The translations under genes and the position numbers were made by a program. Below, piece after piece: positions 52,059-61,587 of a DNA stretch of 64,000 nt; position 1 is the first letter of the stretch, and each line of letters starts with the position of its first letter. The stretch comes from an uncultured Lachnospiraceae bacterium (GTDB lineage: Bacteria; Bacillota; Clostridia; Lachnospirales; Lachnospiraceae): assembly GCA_910586555.1 (NCBI GenBank), contig CAJUJY010000007.1, positions 29,957 through 93,956 of the forward strand, read 5' to 3'. The notes beneath the pieces were generated by a model. It saw only the letters and a list, made by a program, of their open reading frames with translations, had not been told where the DNA came from and made no database searches.

Positions 52059-54323
52059 TTAGTTTCCTCCGCCTAACATGCTTGCCAGTGAATTTTGCTG
52101 TGACTGGAGATTGGCAAGTGCTGTTTCCATTGCAGAAAACTGTTTATAATATTTATCTTCCATTTCATCAAGCCTGCTCTGCCATTTAGATATTTCATCT
52201 TTATAATCTGAAAGCTGTGAAGACATTTCTTTATCATTATAAAATGTCAGTGCACTACTCATTTTTGTGGCAGACATTTTTTTCTGAAGGTCTGAATACA
52301 GTGAATCTGTAAGGCTTGTAAATACTCCAATTACTGTATCAGGATCTTTATCTAACATATTTTTAAGTACATTAGTCTTATCTGCATACTCTGGATCGTC
52401 TTCATCACCTTTTATATGTAAAAGCCCGCCTTCTTTATAGTCCTGTGATGTCGATATGCCTATTGCTGCCAATGAAAACCTGTTGCCATCTGATGTTGTA
52501 TATGTGCCCATCATTTTATTCTTAAATGAAGAAACAATTGAACCAAGAGTTGTATCACGCCTTAAAAGTGAGTCCTTAATTTTTGCTTCCCACTTTTCAA
52601 CCTCTGAGTCACTCATTGCATCCTTTTCTTCATCTGAAAGCACATCATAGTCTTTAGCAGAACCAGCATTATATAAAGTATTCATTTCTTTAAGTATGGC
52701 ATTATACTCTGAAATAAATTCCTTAATTGTATCATATACACCTGATGTATCATTAGTTACTGAAATATTAACTGTTTCATCGCCTGTCGCTGCAAGGACA
52801 TTAAGCTCAATTCCTGCTACTGTTATATTAGTAGTATCACTTGTAAGGATTGCACCATTATATTCAATCTCTGTATCACCAGCAGCAATAACTGCCATCT
52901 GGCTGCTGTCTGTTGCTGCCTGGCCTTTTGAAACCAAATCACCAGCAACCCTTCCAAGACCAATAGCCTTAAGCGCCTCTCCTGAATTATCATCACTGCC
53001 AAAAGTCTTCATAGCTTCAGAATACTTCTTAGCAGCTCCAGGTTCTTTATCATTTCCAGCTATAGCACTGTTAGTAGCGATTGTCCTGTCCATGCGGTTT
53101 GTGGTAATAATACCTGCTTCTTCAGTAGTAAGTTTTTCATCATTTTTTAAAAGAGCATTTAATCTGTCTTTCTCCGAAGAACTAAGGCCATTATTAGCTG
53201 CTTCTTCAATTTTGGTTTTATAATCATCTTTTTTAATTAATTTTTCTGCTTCTTTATCTATATATTTATTTTTTGCTTCTTCTAAAGCAGCTTGTTCAGT
53301 CTTGCCATCAGATCTGTCTAACTTATAACCTTTATCTTCCAGGTATTTTATTCTGTCAGAATCCTGGACTGTAAAATTAGCATCTTCCTCTTTTCCAAGG
53401 CTCTTTTTTACTTCATTATCAAATCCATCATCTATTGTCTTTTTTGCTTCCGCGGTATATAATTTAGTGGCTATATCTTTTGCTTTTTTATCTGAATAAT
53501 CATTAGCAAGTGTTGTAAGCCTTTCTATAACATCATCTACACTTGTGCCAGTCTGTAGTTTTGCCATTATATTATCAGCAGTGGCTTTATTAGCAGATGA
53601 CATGCTTTCATACCCTATAAGGTTTTTTAAAGCTTTTGTAGCATCTTGCTGGTTCTGGTCCATTGTACCTGATGTAATTGTAAAACTGTTGCCTGCACCG
53701 CTTTTAGCTGAACTTATAAAAAACCTTTGCTGGTTCTCATCAAATGAAGCATTAAGTCCTGCATTATTTAATTTGCCTACAAAATCTGAAACTGTAGTTT
53801 TATCATTAACTTCAAGAAAAACTGTTTTATCACCAGCAGCAACTTTTATCTGTGTTCCAGGTTTTAAACTGTCACCCATTATATCTTTAAGTTTTGTGCT
53901 GGAAGTTACATTTTCATAAACTGGCTTGCCATCAGATCCAATAACCTGCTGGCCCTTATCATCTTTTACAGCTACCTGGTTTAATTTCCCGCTTGTTACT
54001 TTCTGTGCTGATGCAACATTCTTTACCTTTACGGAGTAAGAACCTGTTGCGGCTGTTGTTGATGCTTTTGCTGTTACTTTTGAAGTGTTTGATGAAGTTG
54101 CAGCTTTGGTCATATAAGTTGACTTCATTTTCATCTTGGAAAGTGAATTTGTATAGAAGTTATAAATTTTAGTGTTTAAGGAAGCCCACTGCTCTTTTTT
54201 CCATTCAAGTTTTGTTTTCTTGTTTTCTACTTTTGTCTGCTTAGTACGCTGTGCAGACATAAGTGCTGCAATTATAGACTCTGTGTCGAGCCCTGAGTTA
54301 AGACCTGTCATTCTTATTGGCAT
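52059..54323 (-). CDS. fliD: Flagellar hook-associated protein 2 (filament cap)
   Basis: The ATG at 54323 has AGGAG eight bases upstream; the GTG at 54332 overlaps that site and is rejected. The product has 754 residues. The N-terminus (PIRMTGLNSGLDTESIIAALMSAQRTKQ, WKKEQWASLNTKIYNFY) and the C-terminal coiled coil (LDEMEDKYYKQFSAMETALANLQSQQNSLASMLGG) are typical FliD. The middle carries an enlarged, Lys/Asp/Glu-rich helical insertion at about 250-470, which makes it longer than common forms (450-650). FliD caps the growing filament. It follows flaG by 18 bases. Confidence 0.95.
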   Translation of the reverse strand: MPIRMTGLNSGLDTESIIAALMSAQRTKQTKVENKKTKLEWKKEQWASLNTKIYNFYTNSLSKMKMKSTYMTKAATSSNTSKVTAKASTTAATGSYSVKVKNVASAQKVTSGKLNQVAVKDDKGQQVIGSDGKPVYENVTSSTKLKDIMGDSLKPGTQIKVAAGDKTVFLEVNDKTTVSDFVGKLNNAGLNASFDENQQRFFISSAKSGAGNSFTITSGTMDQNQQDATKALKNLIGYESMSSANKATADNIMAKLQTGTSVDDVIERLTTLANDYSDKKAKDIATKLYTAEAKKTIDDGFDNEVKKSLGKEEDANFTVQDSDRIKYLEDKGYKLDRSDGKTEQAALEEAKNKYIDKEAEKLIKKDDYKTKIEEAANNGLSSSEKDRLNALLKNDEKLTTEEAGIITTNRMDRTIATNSAIAGNDKEPGAAKKYSEAMKTFGSDDNSGEALKAIGLGRVAGDLVSKGQAATDSSQMAVIAAGDTEIEYNGAILTSDTTNITVAGIELNVLAATGDETVNISVTNDTSGVYDTIKEFISEYNAILKEMNTLYNAGSAKDYDVLSDEEKDAMSDSEVEKWEAKIKDSLLRRDTTLGSIVSSFKNKMMGTYTTSDGNRFSLAAIGISTSQDYKEGGLLHIKGDEDDPEYADKTNVLKNMLDKDPDTVIGVFTSLTDSLYSDLQKKMSATKMSSALTFYNDKEMSSQLSDYKDEISKWQSRLDEMEDKYYKQFSAMETALANLQSQQNSLASMLGGGN

Positions 54324-54341
54324 TCTGACCACTCCTATCTT

Positions 54342-54746
54342 TTAATATTTCCCGTCGACTATGATGCCTGCCAGCTCCAATGTTTTTTTAAGCGCCTCTA
54401 TAGACTTTTCAGGAGGAGCTTCGAGTACAAGTTCATCAGTATCCTTATCATATACTTTTATTGACACCCTGTTTGTTGCCTCATCATAATCATATTCGCA
54501 ACGTGTACGCTGCATTTTCAGTTTTGAGTTCATGCCGGCAAATGCAGAATCAAGTGTTTCCTTTGACAGTACCTTTCCTTTTTCTGATGTTAATACATCA
54601 TCTTTATTAGCATTATTATTATCAGAATCCGTTCTGTCACTAGTAATGCTTTTATTTGGTTTAATTTCTGTATTTACAGGTGTTGCAGCAGTTTTGTCAT
54701 ATTTAGGTACACTTATTACCGGCATTTCTAAATTGTCTATTGACAT
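54342..54746 (-). CDS. flaG: FlaG family flagellar protein
   Basis: It has 134 residues. The last 75 carry the FlaG pattern: LKMQRTRCEYDYDEATNRVSIKVYDKDTDELVLEAPPEKSIEALKKTLELAGIIVDGKY. The N-terminal half is a Ser/Asn/Asp-rich linker. FlaG proteins affect filament length. GGAGG precedes the ATG. It forms an operon with fliD behind a sigma-28-type promoter at 54849. Confidence 0.88.
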   Translation of the reverse strand: MSIDNLEMPVISVPKYDKTAATPVNTEIKPNKSITSDRTDSDNNNANKDDVLTSEKGKVLSKETLDSAFAGMNSKLKMQRTRCEYDYDEATNRVSIKVYDKDTDELVLEAPPEKSIEALKKTLELAGIIVDGKY

Positions 54747-54848
54747 TTTACCACCTCCATGTGATATTATTACTCCTTTGCAAAACCCCTTACAGTATTT
54801 ATAATATTTTTTATACCATAAATACTTACAGTAGTCTGTCTTTACTCT

Positions 54849-54875
54849 ATATCGGCATATTATGCGTATTACTTA
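54849..54875 (-). promoter_or_regulatory. Sigma-28-type promoter of flaG-fliD
   Basis: TAAG (54875-54872), 15 bases, GCCGATAT (54856-54849) on the minus strand; the consensus is TAAA-N15-GCCGATAA. The -35 overlaps the last codon and stop of csrA. The distance to the flaG ATG is about 100 bases. Confidence 0.65.
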
Positions 54876-55102
54876 ATATTTCTGTTGAACAGATTTTTAA
54901 GTGATTTCATATCCACATCTGCCTGTGCTGCTTTTTTATTTTCTTCCTGTATCTGTTCATATATTTCCTTCCGGTATATAGGGACAGATTTCGGTGCATT
55001 TATTCCTACTTTTATCTGGTCTCCTTTTATTTCAAGAAGCGTAATTTCAATATTATTGCCTATAACTATTGACTGGTTTAATTTGCGTGCGAGAGCTAAC
55101 AT
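54869..55102 (-). CDS. csrA: Carbon storage regulator CsrA
   Basis: A 77-residue protein: MLALARKLNQSIVIGNNIEITLLEIKGDQIKVGINAPKSVPIYRKEIYEQIQEEN is canonical apart from ALA in place of the more common ILT/VLS at the start. The Arg in YRKEIYE, which contacts RNA, is present. A 15-residue Lys/Asp tail extends beyond the usual end. CsrA binds GGA in leader RNAs and blocks translation; its target here is most likely fliC. It follows fliW by 12 bases, as in other Gram-positives. Confidence 0.97.
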   Translation of the reverse strand: MLALARKLNQSIVIGNNIEITLLEIKGDQIKVGINAPKSVPIYRKEIYEQIQEENKKAAQADVDMKSLKNLFNRNIK

Positions 55103-55114
55103 AATACCTCCAAT

Positions 55115-55558
55115 CTACTTTTCTTCCTGTCTTATAAGCTTATGTTTAATCTCATACTCCGTACCCTCTGCTATAACCTGTACGCCTTTTCTGGAAATGG
55201 AATTTATTATCAGGGGTGCTTTCATGTTTACGGAAGTTTCTTTAACATCTTCAGGGATTGTAGCCATAAAAAACACTACCAGGTCTTCATCTTCACATTC
55301 ACCGATGGTTTTAAGACTCCCGTCATTTATCTGGGGATTATAATTTTTGTCCACCTTAAACGGATTAACTATAGGAAATGCAAGGGATGGTTCTTCTACA
55401 CTCTGGAGCCATGAAAAAAAGGGTTCTTCTTCTGGTTCTATATCATAGATTATCGTATAATCTTTATAATTTTCAAATCCCAGTACACCATTATCAAAGT
55501 GTATTATTTTTTCATCCCCTATTTCAACTTCCCCAAAATATTTTGTATTTATTTTCAT
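55115..55558 (-). CDS. fliW: Flagellar assembly factor FliW
   Basis: From the ATG at 55558 (GGAGG seven bases upstream) the product has 147 residues; an ATG nine codons earlier lacks a site. MKINTKYFGEVEIGDEKIIHFDNGVLGFENYKDYTIIYDIEPEEEPFFSWLQSVEEPSLAFPIV is the conserved FliW core. FliW binds CsrA when flagellin has been exported, freeing fliC mRNA for translation. Adjacent csrA and the GGA hairpin before fliC complete the circuit. Confidence 0.97.
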   Translation of the reverse strand: MKINTKYFGEVEIGDEKIIHFDNGVLGFENYKDYTIIYDIEPEEEPFFSWLQSVEEPSLAFPIVNPFKVDKNYNPQINDGSLKTIGECEDEDLVVFFMATIPEDVKETSVNMKAPLIINSISRKGVQVIAEGTEYEIKHKLIRQEEK

Positions 55559-55624
55559 TAAATGTCCTCCGTTCTGGAACTGCAATGCCCCGTTTTCTAT
55601 ACTTACGGGGCACCATAATCTGTT

Positions 55625-57145
55625 TTAAATATAACTTAAAAGCGAATTGCCAAGTATCTTTGAAGTTGCTGAAAGTGATGCCTGGTATAAATTATTTGAC
55701 TGTGTAAGATTAATAAGTACATCTGGTAAACTGACACCTTCATTTTCAGAAAGTTTATCTTCTGTATCAAGCCTTGAATCTAATAATTTATCATATGTAA
55801 GCTGTGTCCTGTTATATTTAGCGCCAAGGTCTGCTACAGCAATATTAAGTTTTACCTGTACATCATCGACCATAGTAAGTCCTATGCCAAATGCTTCTGA
55901 CATAACTTTTACACGTAACTGCAATTCATCTTCAAGTGTAACTTTTAAGGATTTAAGTTTATCTAGTTCAGCCTCATCAGTAGTATTTTTTATAAGCTTC
56001 TCACATTCTTCAATCTTGGTTTCTGCTTCATCTACATATTGTACGTTCTGTTCTATATACTCAATTGTACGGTATATATCTGTACTTATTGCATCCCTTG
56101 CCTGTGTATTTACATTAATTGTCTGGTTAAAATTAACTTCATACCTTATAGTCTGGTCTTTTGGTTCTGAATATTTAATTGTTTTATCTGTAATTACATC
56201 ATGACATTCTGCTTTAAAATACATTTCAGGACGTACATCAAACTGTTTAAATTCAGACTTCAAATAATTAACTGAAATAGCAGCCTGGTTCTCCTGTATT
56301 GCATTAAATACATTTTTACCCACAAGTATTTCACCTGTATCATAAAGGAAAAGCACATCATCATCTGCCACTTCACGTACTGTATTGCTTGCAGTGGAAA
56401 GTTCAACCCTTAAAGCACCTGAAAGTATATCATCTGTTATATCTTCACCATTTTTATTGGTAAATGTAAACTGGATTGCTTCATCCATGCCTGTTTCAAA
56501 GTTTACTTCTGTTGCACAGTTAGTATATGCAAGCTGTAAACGGTATGCCGTTGTAGTGGTAGCTGCACTGTCAACATATTCCTGTCCTGCTGATGTATCT
56601 GCATTATAACTTGCCCCTCCTATAACAGAAGTTACGCACCGTAAGGAATCATAATTGAAATTTTCAGTAATTTTATATTCAAGGTTATCTGTTAATGAAG
56701 GGAAAATAAGTGATGTATCTGTACGGTATCCTGTAAAAAGATAACGTCCTGAATAATCTGCATTAGCTTCATTCTGGAATATTCCTTCTACATTCTTTTT
56801 AAGAGTCTGTACTACAGATTTCCTTTCATCTGCCTTCATTTCGTCAACATTGCCTTGTACAAGGAAATGTTTCATTGTGTCAAGCATTTTGCCTATATTT
56901 GTTAAAGAACCTTCTGTCATATCCATCCAGTTAAGCGCATCCTGTACATTTTTTTCAATATATTGTGTAACCTGTGAATATGTTGTCCTTAACTTAAGGG
57001 AACGTACCGCAACAGTAGGGTCATCTGATGGTCTTTGTATTTTCTGCTGTGAAGTATATTGTTCTTCATGTTTTAAAAGTTTATTCTTAGCATTTGCTAT
57101 ATGGTTTTTAGCACTGTTAGAAATCATGGTATTTGTTATTCTCAT
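55625..57145 (-). CDS. flgL: Flagellar hook-associated protein 3
   Basis: A 506-residue protein. MRITNTMISNSAKNHIANAKNKLLKHEEQYTSQQKIQRPSDDPTVAVRSLKLR is the FlgL N-terminus, and the C-terminal helix NEGVSLPDVLINLTQSNNLYQASLSATSKILGNSLLSYI is related to flagellin. It is longer than enteric FlgL (about 317), with an extended middle. It joins FlgK and the filament. GGAGG precedes the ATG. It follows the second flgK by 46 bases. Confidence 0.95.
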   Translation of the reverse strand: MRITNTMISNSAKNHIANAKNKLLKHEEQYTSQQKIQRPSDDPTVAVRSLKLRTTYSQVTQYIEKNVQDALNWMDMTEGSLTNIGKMLDTMKHFLVQGNVDEMKADERKSVVQTLKKNVEGIFQNEANADYSGRYLFTGYRTDTSLIFPSLTDNLEYKITENFNYDSLRCVTSVIGGASYNADTSAGQEYVDSAATTTTAYRLQLAYTNCATEVNFETGMDEAIQFTFTNKNGEDITDDILSGALRVELSTASNTVREVADDDVLFLYDTGEILVGKNVFNAIQENQAAISVNYLKSEFKQFDVRPEMYFKAECHDVITDKTIKYSEPKDQTIRYEVNFNQTINVNTQARDAISTDIYRTIEYIEQNVQYVDEAETKIEECEKLIKNTTDEAELDKLKSLKVTLEDELQLRVKVMSEAFGIGLTMVDDVQVKLNIAVADLGAKYNRTQLTYDKLLDSRLDTEDKLSENEGVSLPDVLINLTQSNNLYQASLSATSKILGNSLLSYI

Positions 57146-57191
57146 AAATGTTCCTCCATTTTATATTATTTTTATAAAGGAATAATACATT

Positions 57192-59330
57192 TTATAAGCC
57201 CATTTCATTAATAAGCTTATCAAGTACCTGGTTCATTACTGATACTACCTTGTATTGTATATTTAAAAGGTTTTGTACTTCTATAATCATCTGGCCTTCT
57301 TCATCTTCATCTACGCCAGAAACTGCCAGCCTTCTGTTATCAACTGCTTCTGTAATGTTTTGTGCATTTTTGGCACAGTCCTCCATCTTTTTGGAGTCCA
57401 CACCTATAGTCCCCGTTAAAACTGAAAGGAAAGATATAGGGTCGCCCTGCTTAAACATTGATGTATCACTTTGCATACCTGCAAGTATTGCAAGATTTTC
57501 TGCTTCTTCAGCACCACTGCCGTCTACTGAACCTGTGGTATTACCTTTCGGATCCCTTGCTGAACCTGCTATAAGCCTGCCATCTTTTACCATATCCCTG
57601 TTAGCTGAAAAATTACTGCCTGTAAGGTTATAATATGAAGCTTTTTCACCTTCCTGTACAAGTGAATTAAATGTAAATATTGCACCATTATCATCATTAG
57701 AAACATAAAGCTCCTCAACAACTTTGCCTTCTTTATTAGTAACTACCATATGGCTGTATGTTACATTGCCTATTACAAGGGGTTCACCATCTTCAGTTTC
57801 TTTTTCAGTTATTTCATATAAATCAGTATCACTATAAGTTTTATCTATATATTCACTATAAGCTTCCTGTGTAAATACTTTATTGCAGTCAAGGTAATAA
57901 TAACCATCTTTGGAACTTTTTAAAAATTCAGTCATATCAAGCTGTTTTGAAGATGTCTGGTCTACAGCCATAAATAAATCAACACCTTTATTGCCATACA
58001 TATCATAACCCCTGTTCTGCTGCTGGTTAAATGTAGCAGAAAGTGTCCTGGTAAATTCATTAAGCTGTGCCAGGTAGTATGGTATCCCACGGTATGCTAT
58101 TGAATCACCTACGCTTGCATTAACAGAACCTTCATCACCTGCCGCTGCAAGTGTGCTTTCAAGATAAGATTTTTCTGAATCAGAAAGTGTATTTGTAAGT
58201 TTAAATGTATATGTATATGTACCGTCCGCTGCTACTGATGCACTAAAATAATCATATTTAAAATCAACAACACCAACTGTAATTACACCATCTGCCGCAG
58301 GAATATTTAGTTTTGAAATATTAGCAGCGGAAGTGGCACTTGAAGGGTCTGCTACTATTGTAAATGTATTTTCTGCATCATCATATCCCTTGAAATCTGC
58401 TTTAAAGTTTTCACAGTTATTGCCATCCCTTATTTCAAAAAGCGCCTGTAACTGGCCTCCAAGCTGTGTATTCCTGACATCAAACTTCTGCCCGTTGCTC
58501 CATGAAAGTGTATAAAGCCCGTCTATATCTGTCTGGTTGACATAGCTTTCTGATGGTTTAAGTTCTATCTGGTTATAAACATTAGTATCTACAAGAACAC
58601 CTCCACCAAGATAAATCATATACTGGTAAATGCCATTACCATCAGCAGGTGGTTTTTCTACAACTTCAACATCTGCAAGCAGAGAAAGGTCATCAATAAC
58701 CTTTGCCCGCTGGTCCCTTAAATCATTAGCCTTTTCACCAAATACTTCCAGTGATGTTATCTGCTTTGTAAGTGAAGCTATCTGGTCTGCATAGGCATTT
58801 ATCTGGTTTACTACTGTATTTATCTCCTGGTTTATATCATTCTGCATCTGCTTGTAGTTTCTGGTCATTTCATTAGCATACTGTGCAAGGGTATCTGCAT
58901 AGCCTGTTGCTTCAGTACGTATTGTAGTATCAGCCGGACTTTTTGTAAGTACTGTAAGCCTGTCAAAAAAATGGTTCAGGGAATTAGAAAGCCCTGCACT
59001 CTGGTGGTCTGCTGCATACAGATAATCCTGCAAGCTTTTCATATAGTATTCTGCTGTATCATAATAACCATACATGGCATTATTTTTGCGGAATTTATAG
59101 TCATAATATTCATCACGTGTACTATTAATAGATATTCCCTCTGCACCTGTGCCTATCATTCCAAAAGAAGTACCAAGTGAAATAGGGCATTTAGCTTTCT
59201 GCTCTACCCACTGTTTTGAGTAGCTCGGGGTTTTAACATTGGATATATTATGTGCTGTAACATTAAAATGCGCCTTATATGCTGCCATTCCTGATGATGC
59301 TATGCTTAATCCTAAAAATGTTGATGGCAT
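57192..59330 (-). CDS. flgK: Flagellar hook-associated protein 1, paralogue 2
   Basis: From the ATG at 59330 (GAGG eight bases upstream) the product has 712 residues; an ATG 18 codons earlier lies in a decayed repeat and is rejected. STFLGLSIASSGMAAYKAHFNVTAHNISNVKTPSYSKQWVEQKA is the rod/hook-type N-terminal motif, and the C-terminus DDEEGQMIIEVQNLLNIQYKVVSVMNQVLDKLINEMGL closes the coiled coil. It differs strongly from the FlgK at 59494 outside the two termini. Two FlgK-type junction proteins in a row occur in some Lachnospiraceae; which one caps the hook is not clear. Confidence 0.9.
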   Translation of the reverse strand: MPSTFLGLSIASSGMAAYKAHFNVTAHNISNVKTPSYSKQWVEQKAKCPISLGTSFGMIGTGAEGISINSTRDEYYDYKFRKNNAMYGYYDTAEYYMKSLQDYLYAADHQSAGLSNSLNHFFDRLTVLTKSPADTTIRTEATGYADTLAQYANEMTRNYKQMQNDINQEINTVVNQINAYADQIASLTKQITSLEVFGEKANDLRDQRAKVIDDLSLLADVEVVEKPPADGNGIYQYMIYLGGGVLVDTNVYNQIELKPSESYVNQTDIDGLYTLSWSNGQKFDVRNTQLGGQLQALFEIRDGNNCENFKADFKGYDDAENTFTIVADPSSATSAANISKLNIPAADGVITVGVVDFKYDYFSASVAADGTYTYTFKLTNTLSDSEKSYLESTLAAAGDEGSVNASVGDSIAYRGIPYYLAQLNEFTRTLSATFNQQQNRGYDMYGNKGVDLFMAVDQTSSKQLDMTEFLKSSKDGYYYLDCNKVFTQEAYSEYIDKTYSDTDLYEITEKETEDGEPLVIGNVTYSHMVVTNKEGKVVEELYVSNDDNGAIFTFNSLVQEGEKASYYNLTGSNFSANRDMVKDGRLIAGSARDPKGNTTGSVDGSGAEEAENLAILAGMQSDTSMFKQGDPISFLSVLTGTIGVDSKKMEDCAKNAQNITEAVDNRRLAVSGVDEDEEGQMIIEVQNLLNIQYKVVSVMNQVLDKLINEMGL

Positions 59331-59371
59331 ATCTTTTACCTCATTTCTGCGCCTGTTATTCAAAAGATATA

Positions 59372-59484
59372 TGCAAGCAGGCATTTTTCTGCCTGTTTAC
59401 AAAACAGCCTTATTTACTTTTTTAAAATTTTTATTTAATAAGGCAAACCTGCCTGTAACAGCAAGCGCACTGTACAGGTTTACG
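59372..59484. repeat. Decayed palindromic repeat, copy 8
   Basis: GCAAGCAGGC-ATTTTT-CTGCCTG recalls the GCCTGC/GCAGGC hairpin. GCCTTATT (59407-59414) pairs with AATAAGGC (59437-59444) like the closing stem of copy 3. AACCTG/CAGGTT follow around 59446-59480. The inner part is reduced to A/T runs. It lies between the two flgK genes. Confidence 0.4.
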
Positions 59485-59493
59485 GGTTAATAA

Positions 59494-61431
59494 TTATGCA
59501 AGTTTTTCAATAAGGTTCTGCAACATCTGGTCAATGGCATTTATATACCTTGATGCCGCATTAAATGCATGCTGGTACTGCAAAAGGCTTACAAGTTCCT
59601 CCTCTGTTGAAACACCTGCTATCTGCTGTCTTTGTGCCTCTACATCATCTGCAAGTGATGTCTGGCGTTCAAGCATACTGGTCCATATCTGCCCCTGTGT
59701 GCCAAGCGCACCTACCATTTCTTCATAATATCTGTCATATGAATATACTGTAAGGGTATTAGGGTCAAGTCCTATTGTTTCTTTCTGCCAGTTTGATATA
59801 AGGTCTGTAAACATATCCTGTGCATAAGCCCCTGTACCTCCTGCAAGTGGGTTTACCTTTACAGGCAGAAGTGAATAATTTGCAAGTACATTATCATTCA
59901 TCTGTAAGTTTATTATTGTATACTGTGAGAAAATATCATCTTCCTGCTCTTCATTATATACAAAAAGCTTATATTTTGTATTTCCTTCACTGTCTGTAAA
60001 TTCCAGTGTGGCAGGCACAGGGTTGCCATCTTCATCAATCATTTCATCCCCATTGGCATCTTTTCTGTATAATGGTGCATCAAGCACTAAAACCTGGTAC
60101 CTGTCTGTTGTAGTCCTTTTAAACAGTTCCTCACCAATAGTTAAATCATCATCTGTACCTGTCGGGCTGTTGACAACATCAAGTATCTTATAGTTTCCTG
60201 CTTCAAGATCAACCTGCACGCCATTAATGTCTGTAGCAGAAATCCCGTCAAGTTCAAAATCAATATTCGGACATAATACATCATTAATCATTGTAACCAT
60301 GTCATGCACAAACCTGTCAAACTGTGATTCTATCTTGGTAATTATTGAATTGCCTGTTGTATTGTTAAAAACTTTGGTATCTTTTTCAAACTGTGCATAA
60401 TCAAGTTCATACTGTTCATATGCCTCATTATAGGCATCTTCATCAAATGCACCATCTGCGTCCCTGTAGTCCTTTTCCTGTGGCTCTTTTGGCGCTACAG
60501 GAAGGTCTGTATAATTAGCAAACTTCCTTCCGCGTGCTGTAAGTATTCCATAAAGTGAACCTGTATCCGTCCTGTCCTTATTAGAATATGCAGTTTCAAG
60601 GTCATATACATCACCAAAGCCATTATCAGACCATACCACATTATACATGCCTGTGTCTTCTGAAAGTTCTTCACAGTGCATATGGTAACTTTTGCCTTCA
60701 ATAACAAGTGGTGCACCATCTATATATACCTGGAGTTTGCCATCTACATCTTCCTGGTAAGTATAATATGTAAGCCCTGCAAGTTCGTCCATAAGCAGGT
60801 TTCTAAGATCCCTGTAATCGTTGGCATTCTCTACACCTGCTGCTTCTGTCTGTGTAATAATCTTATTATACTTTGCAATTTCTTCACCTATTTCGTTAAT
60901 TCTTTTAACCTTTTTAGATATTTCATCATTAAGGCCTTTCTGGTAATTTGTAAGTTCCCTGTAAACGTCATATGCCCTGTCTATAAAGGCTTCCCCGCCT
61001 GCAATAAAAAGTTTGCGGTATACAATGCTTCCAGGGTCTGTGGACAATGTTTGTATCTGTTCCCATATTTCATTAAGTGCAGAACGGAACTCAACACCCT
61101 CCATTTCACCAAATACATCTTCTACTTCATTCTCTGTTTCAACAAGCTTGCTATAAAATGACTGCCTGCTAAATTCCAGCCTGTATTCTTTGTCAAGGAA
61201 CTGGTCACGTATCTGCCTTATTGCGTCAACCCTTGTCCCCATGCCAATTTGTGAAGTATGCTTGTTTGTAACCTTATATGTCTGGTATGGCATATCAGCA
61301 TTAATATTCTGCTGTCTTGTATAACCTGGTGTTTTTGTATTTGCAAGGTTATGTGATGTAGTATTAAGCCCGGATTGTGAAGCATGTATTCCCTGCACAC
61401 CAACACCAAAACTTGTAAACAAACTGCCCAT
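59494..61431 (-). CDS. flgK: Flagellar hook-associated protein 1, paralogue 1
   Basis: A 645-residue protein. GSLFTSFGVGVQGIHASQSGLNTTSHNLANTKTPGYTRQQ is the classical FlgK start, and GVSTEEELVSLLQYQHAFNAASRYINAIDQMLQNLIEKLA the classical end. At about 335-365 there is an unusual acidic stretch with repeated Glu/Asp/Tyr (EKDYRDADGAFDEDAYNEAYEQYELDYAQFEKD). It forms the hook-filament junction. GGAGG precedes the ATG. A hairpin separates it from flgN upstream. Confidence 0.95.
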   Translation of the reverse strand: MGSLFTSFGVGVQGIHASQSGLNTTSHNLANTKTPGYTRQQNINADMPYQTYKVTNKHTSQIGMGTRVDAIRQIRDQFLDKEYRLEFSRQSFYSKLVETENEVEDVFGEMEGVEFRSALNEIWEQIQTLSTDPGSIVYRKLFIAGGEAFIDRAYDVYRELTNYQKGLNDEISKKVKRINEIGEEIAKYNKIITQTEAAGVENANDYRDLRNLLMDELAGLTYYTYQEDVDGKLQVYIDGAPLVIEGKSYHMHCEELSEDTGMYNVVWSDNGFGDVYDLETAYSNKDRTDTGSLYGILTARGRKFANYTDLPVAPKEPQEKDYRDADGAFDEDAYNEAYEQYELDYAQFEKDTKVFNNTTGNSIITKIESQFDRFVHDMVTMINDVLCPNIDFELDGISATDINGVQVDLEAGNYKILDVVNSPTGTDDDLTIGEELFKRTTTDRYQVLVLDAPLYRKDANGDEMIDEDGNPVPATLEFTDSEGNTKYKLFVYNEEQEDDIFSQYTIINLQMNDNVLANYSLLPVKVNPLAGGTGAYAQDMFTDLISNWQKETIGLDPNTLTVYSYDRYYEEMVGALGTQGQIWTSMLERQTSLADDVEAQRQQIAGVSTEEELVSLLQYQHAFNAASRYINAIDQMLQNLIEKLA

Positions 61432-61544
61432 TTCTTATCCTCCACTGTTTTATTATTCTTTGCTTCTAAATTCTTTAAACCATGCAGGTAAAAAGATTGT
61501 TTTAAACTAGCAAAAACACGGATACCGCCAGGAAACTTTTAAAA

Positions 61545-61580
61545 TTCCGGCAAAGCTGTTTTTATACAGCCTTGCCGGAA
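61545..61580 (-). terminator. Hairpin between flgN and flgK
   Basis: TTCCGGCAAGGCTGT and ACAGCTTTGCCGGAA form a 15-bp stem, followed by TTTTAAAAG on the minus strand, seven bases past the flgN stop. A partial terminator inside the flgM-flgN-flgK-flgK-flgL operon would lower expression of the distal genes. Confidence 0.65.
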
Positions 61581-61587
61581 ATAACCA

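Noticed and set aside
59331..59384. Upstream ATG giving an 18-residue longer FlgK paralogue 2
   Set aside because: It falls in the decayed repeat copy, has no ribosome binding site, and the homologous FlgK start is at 59330.
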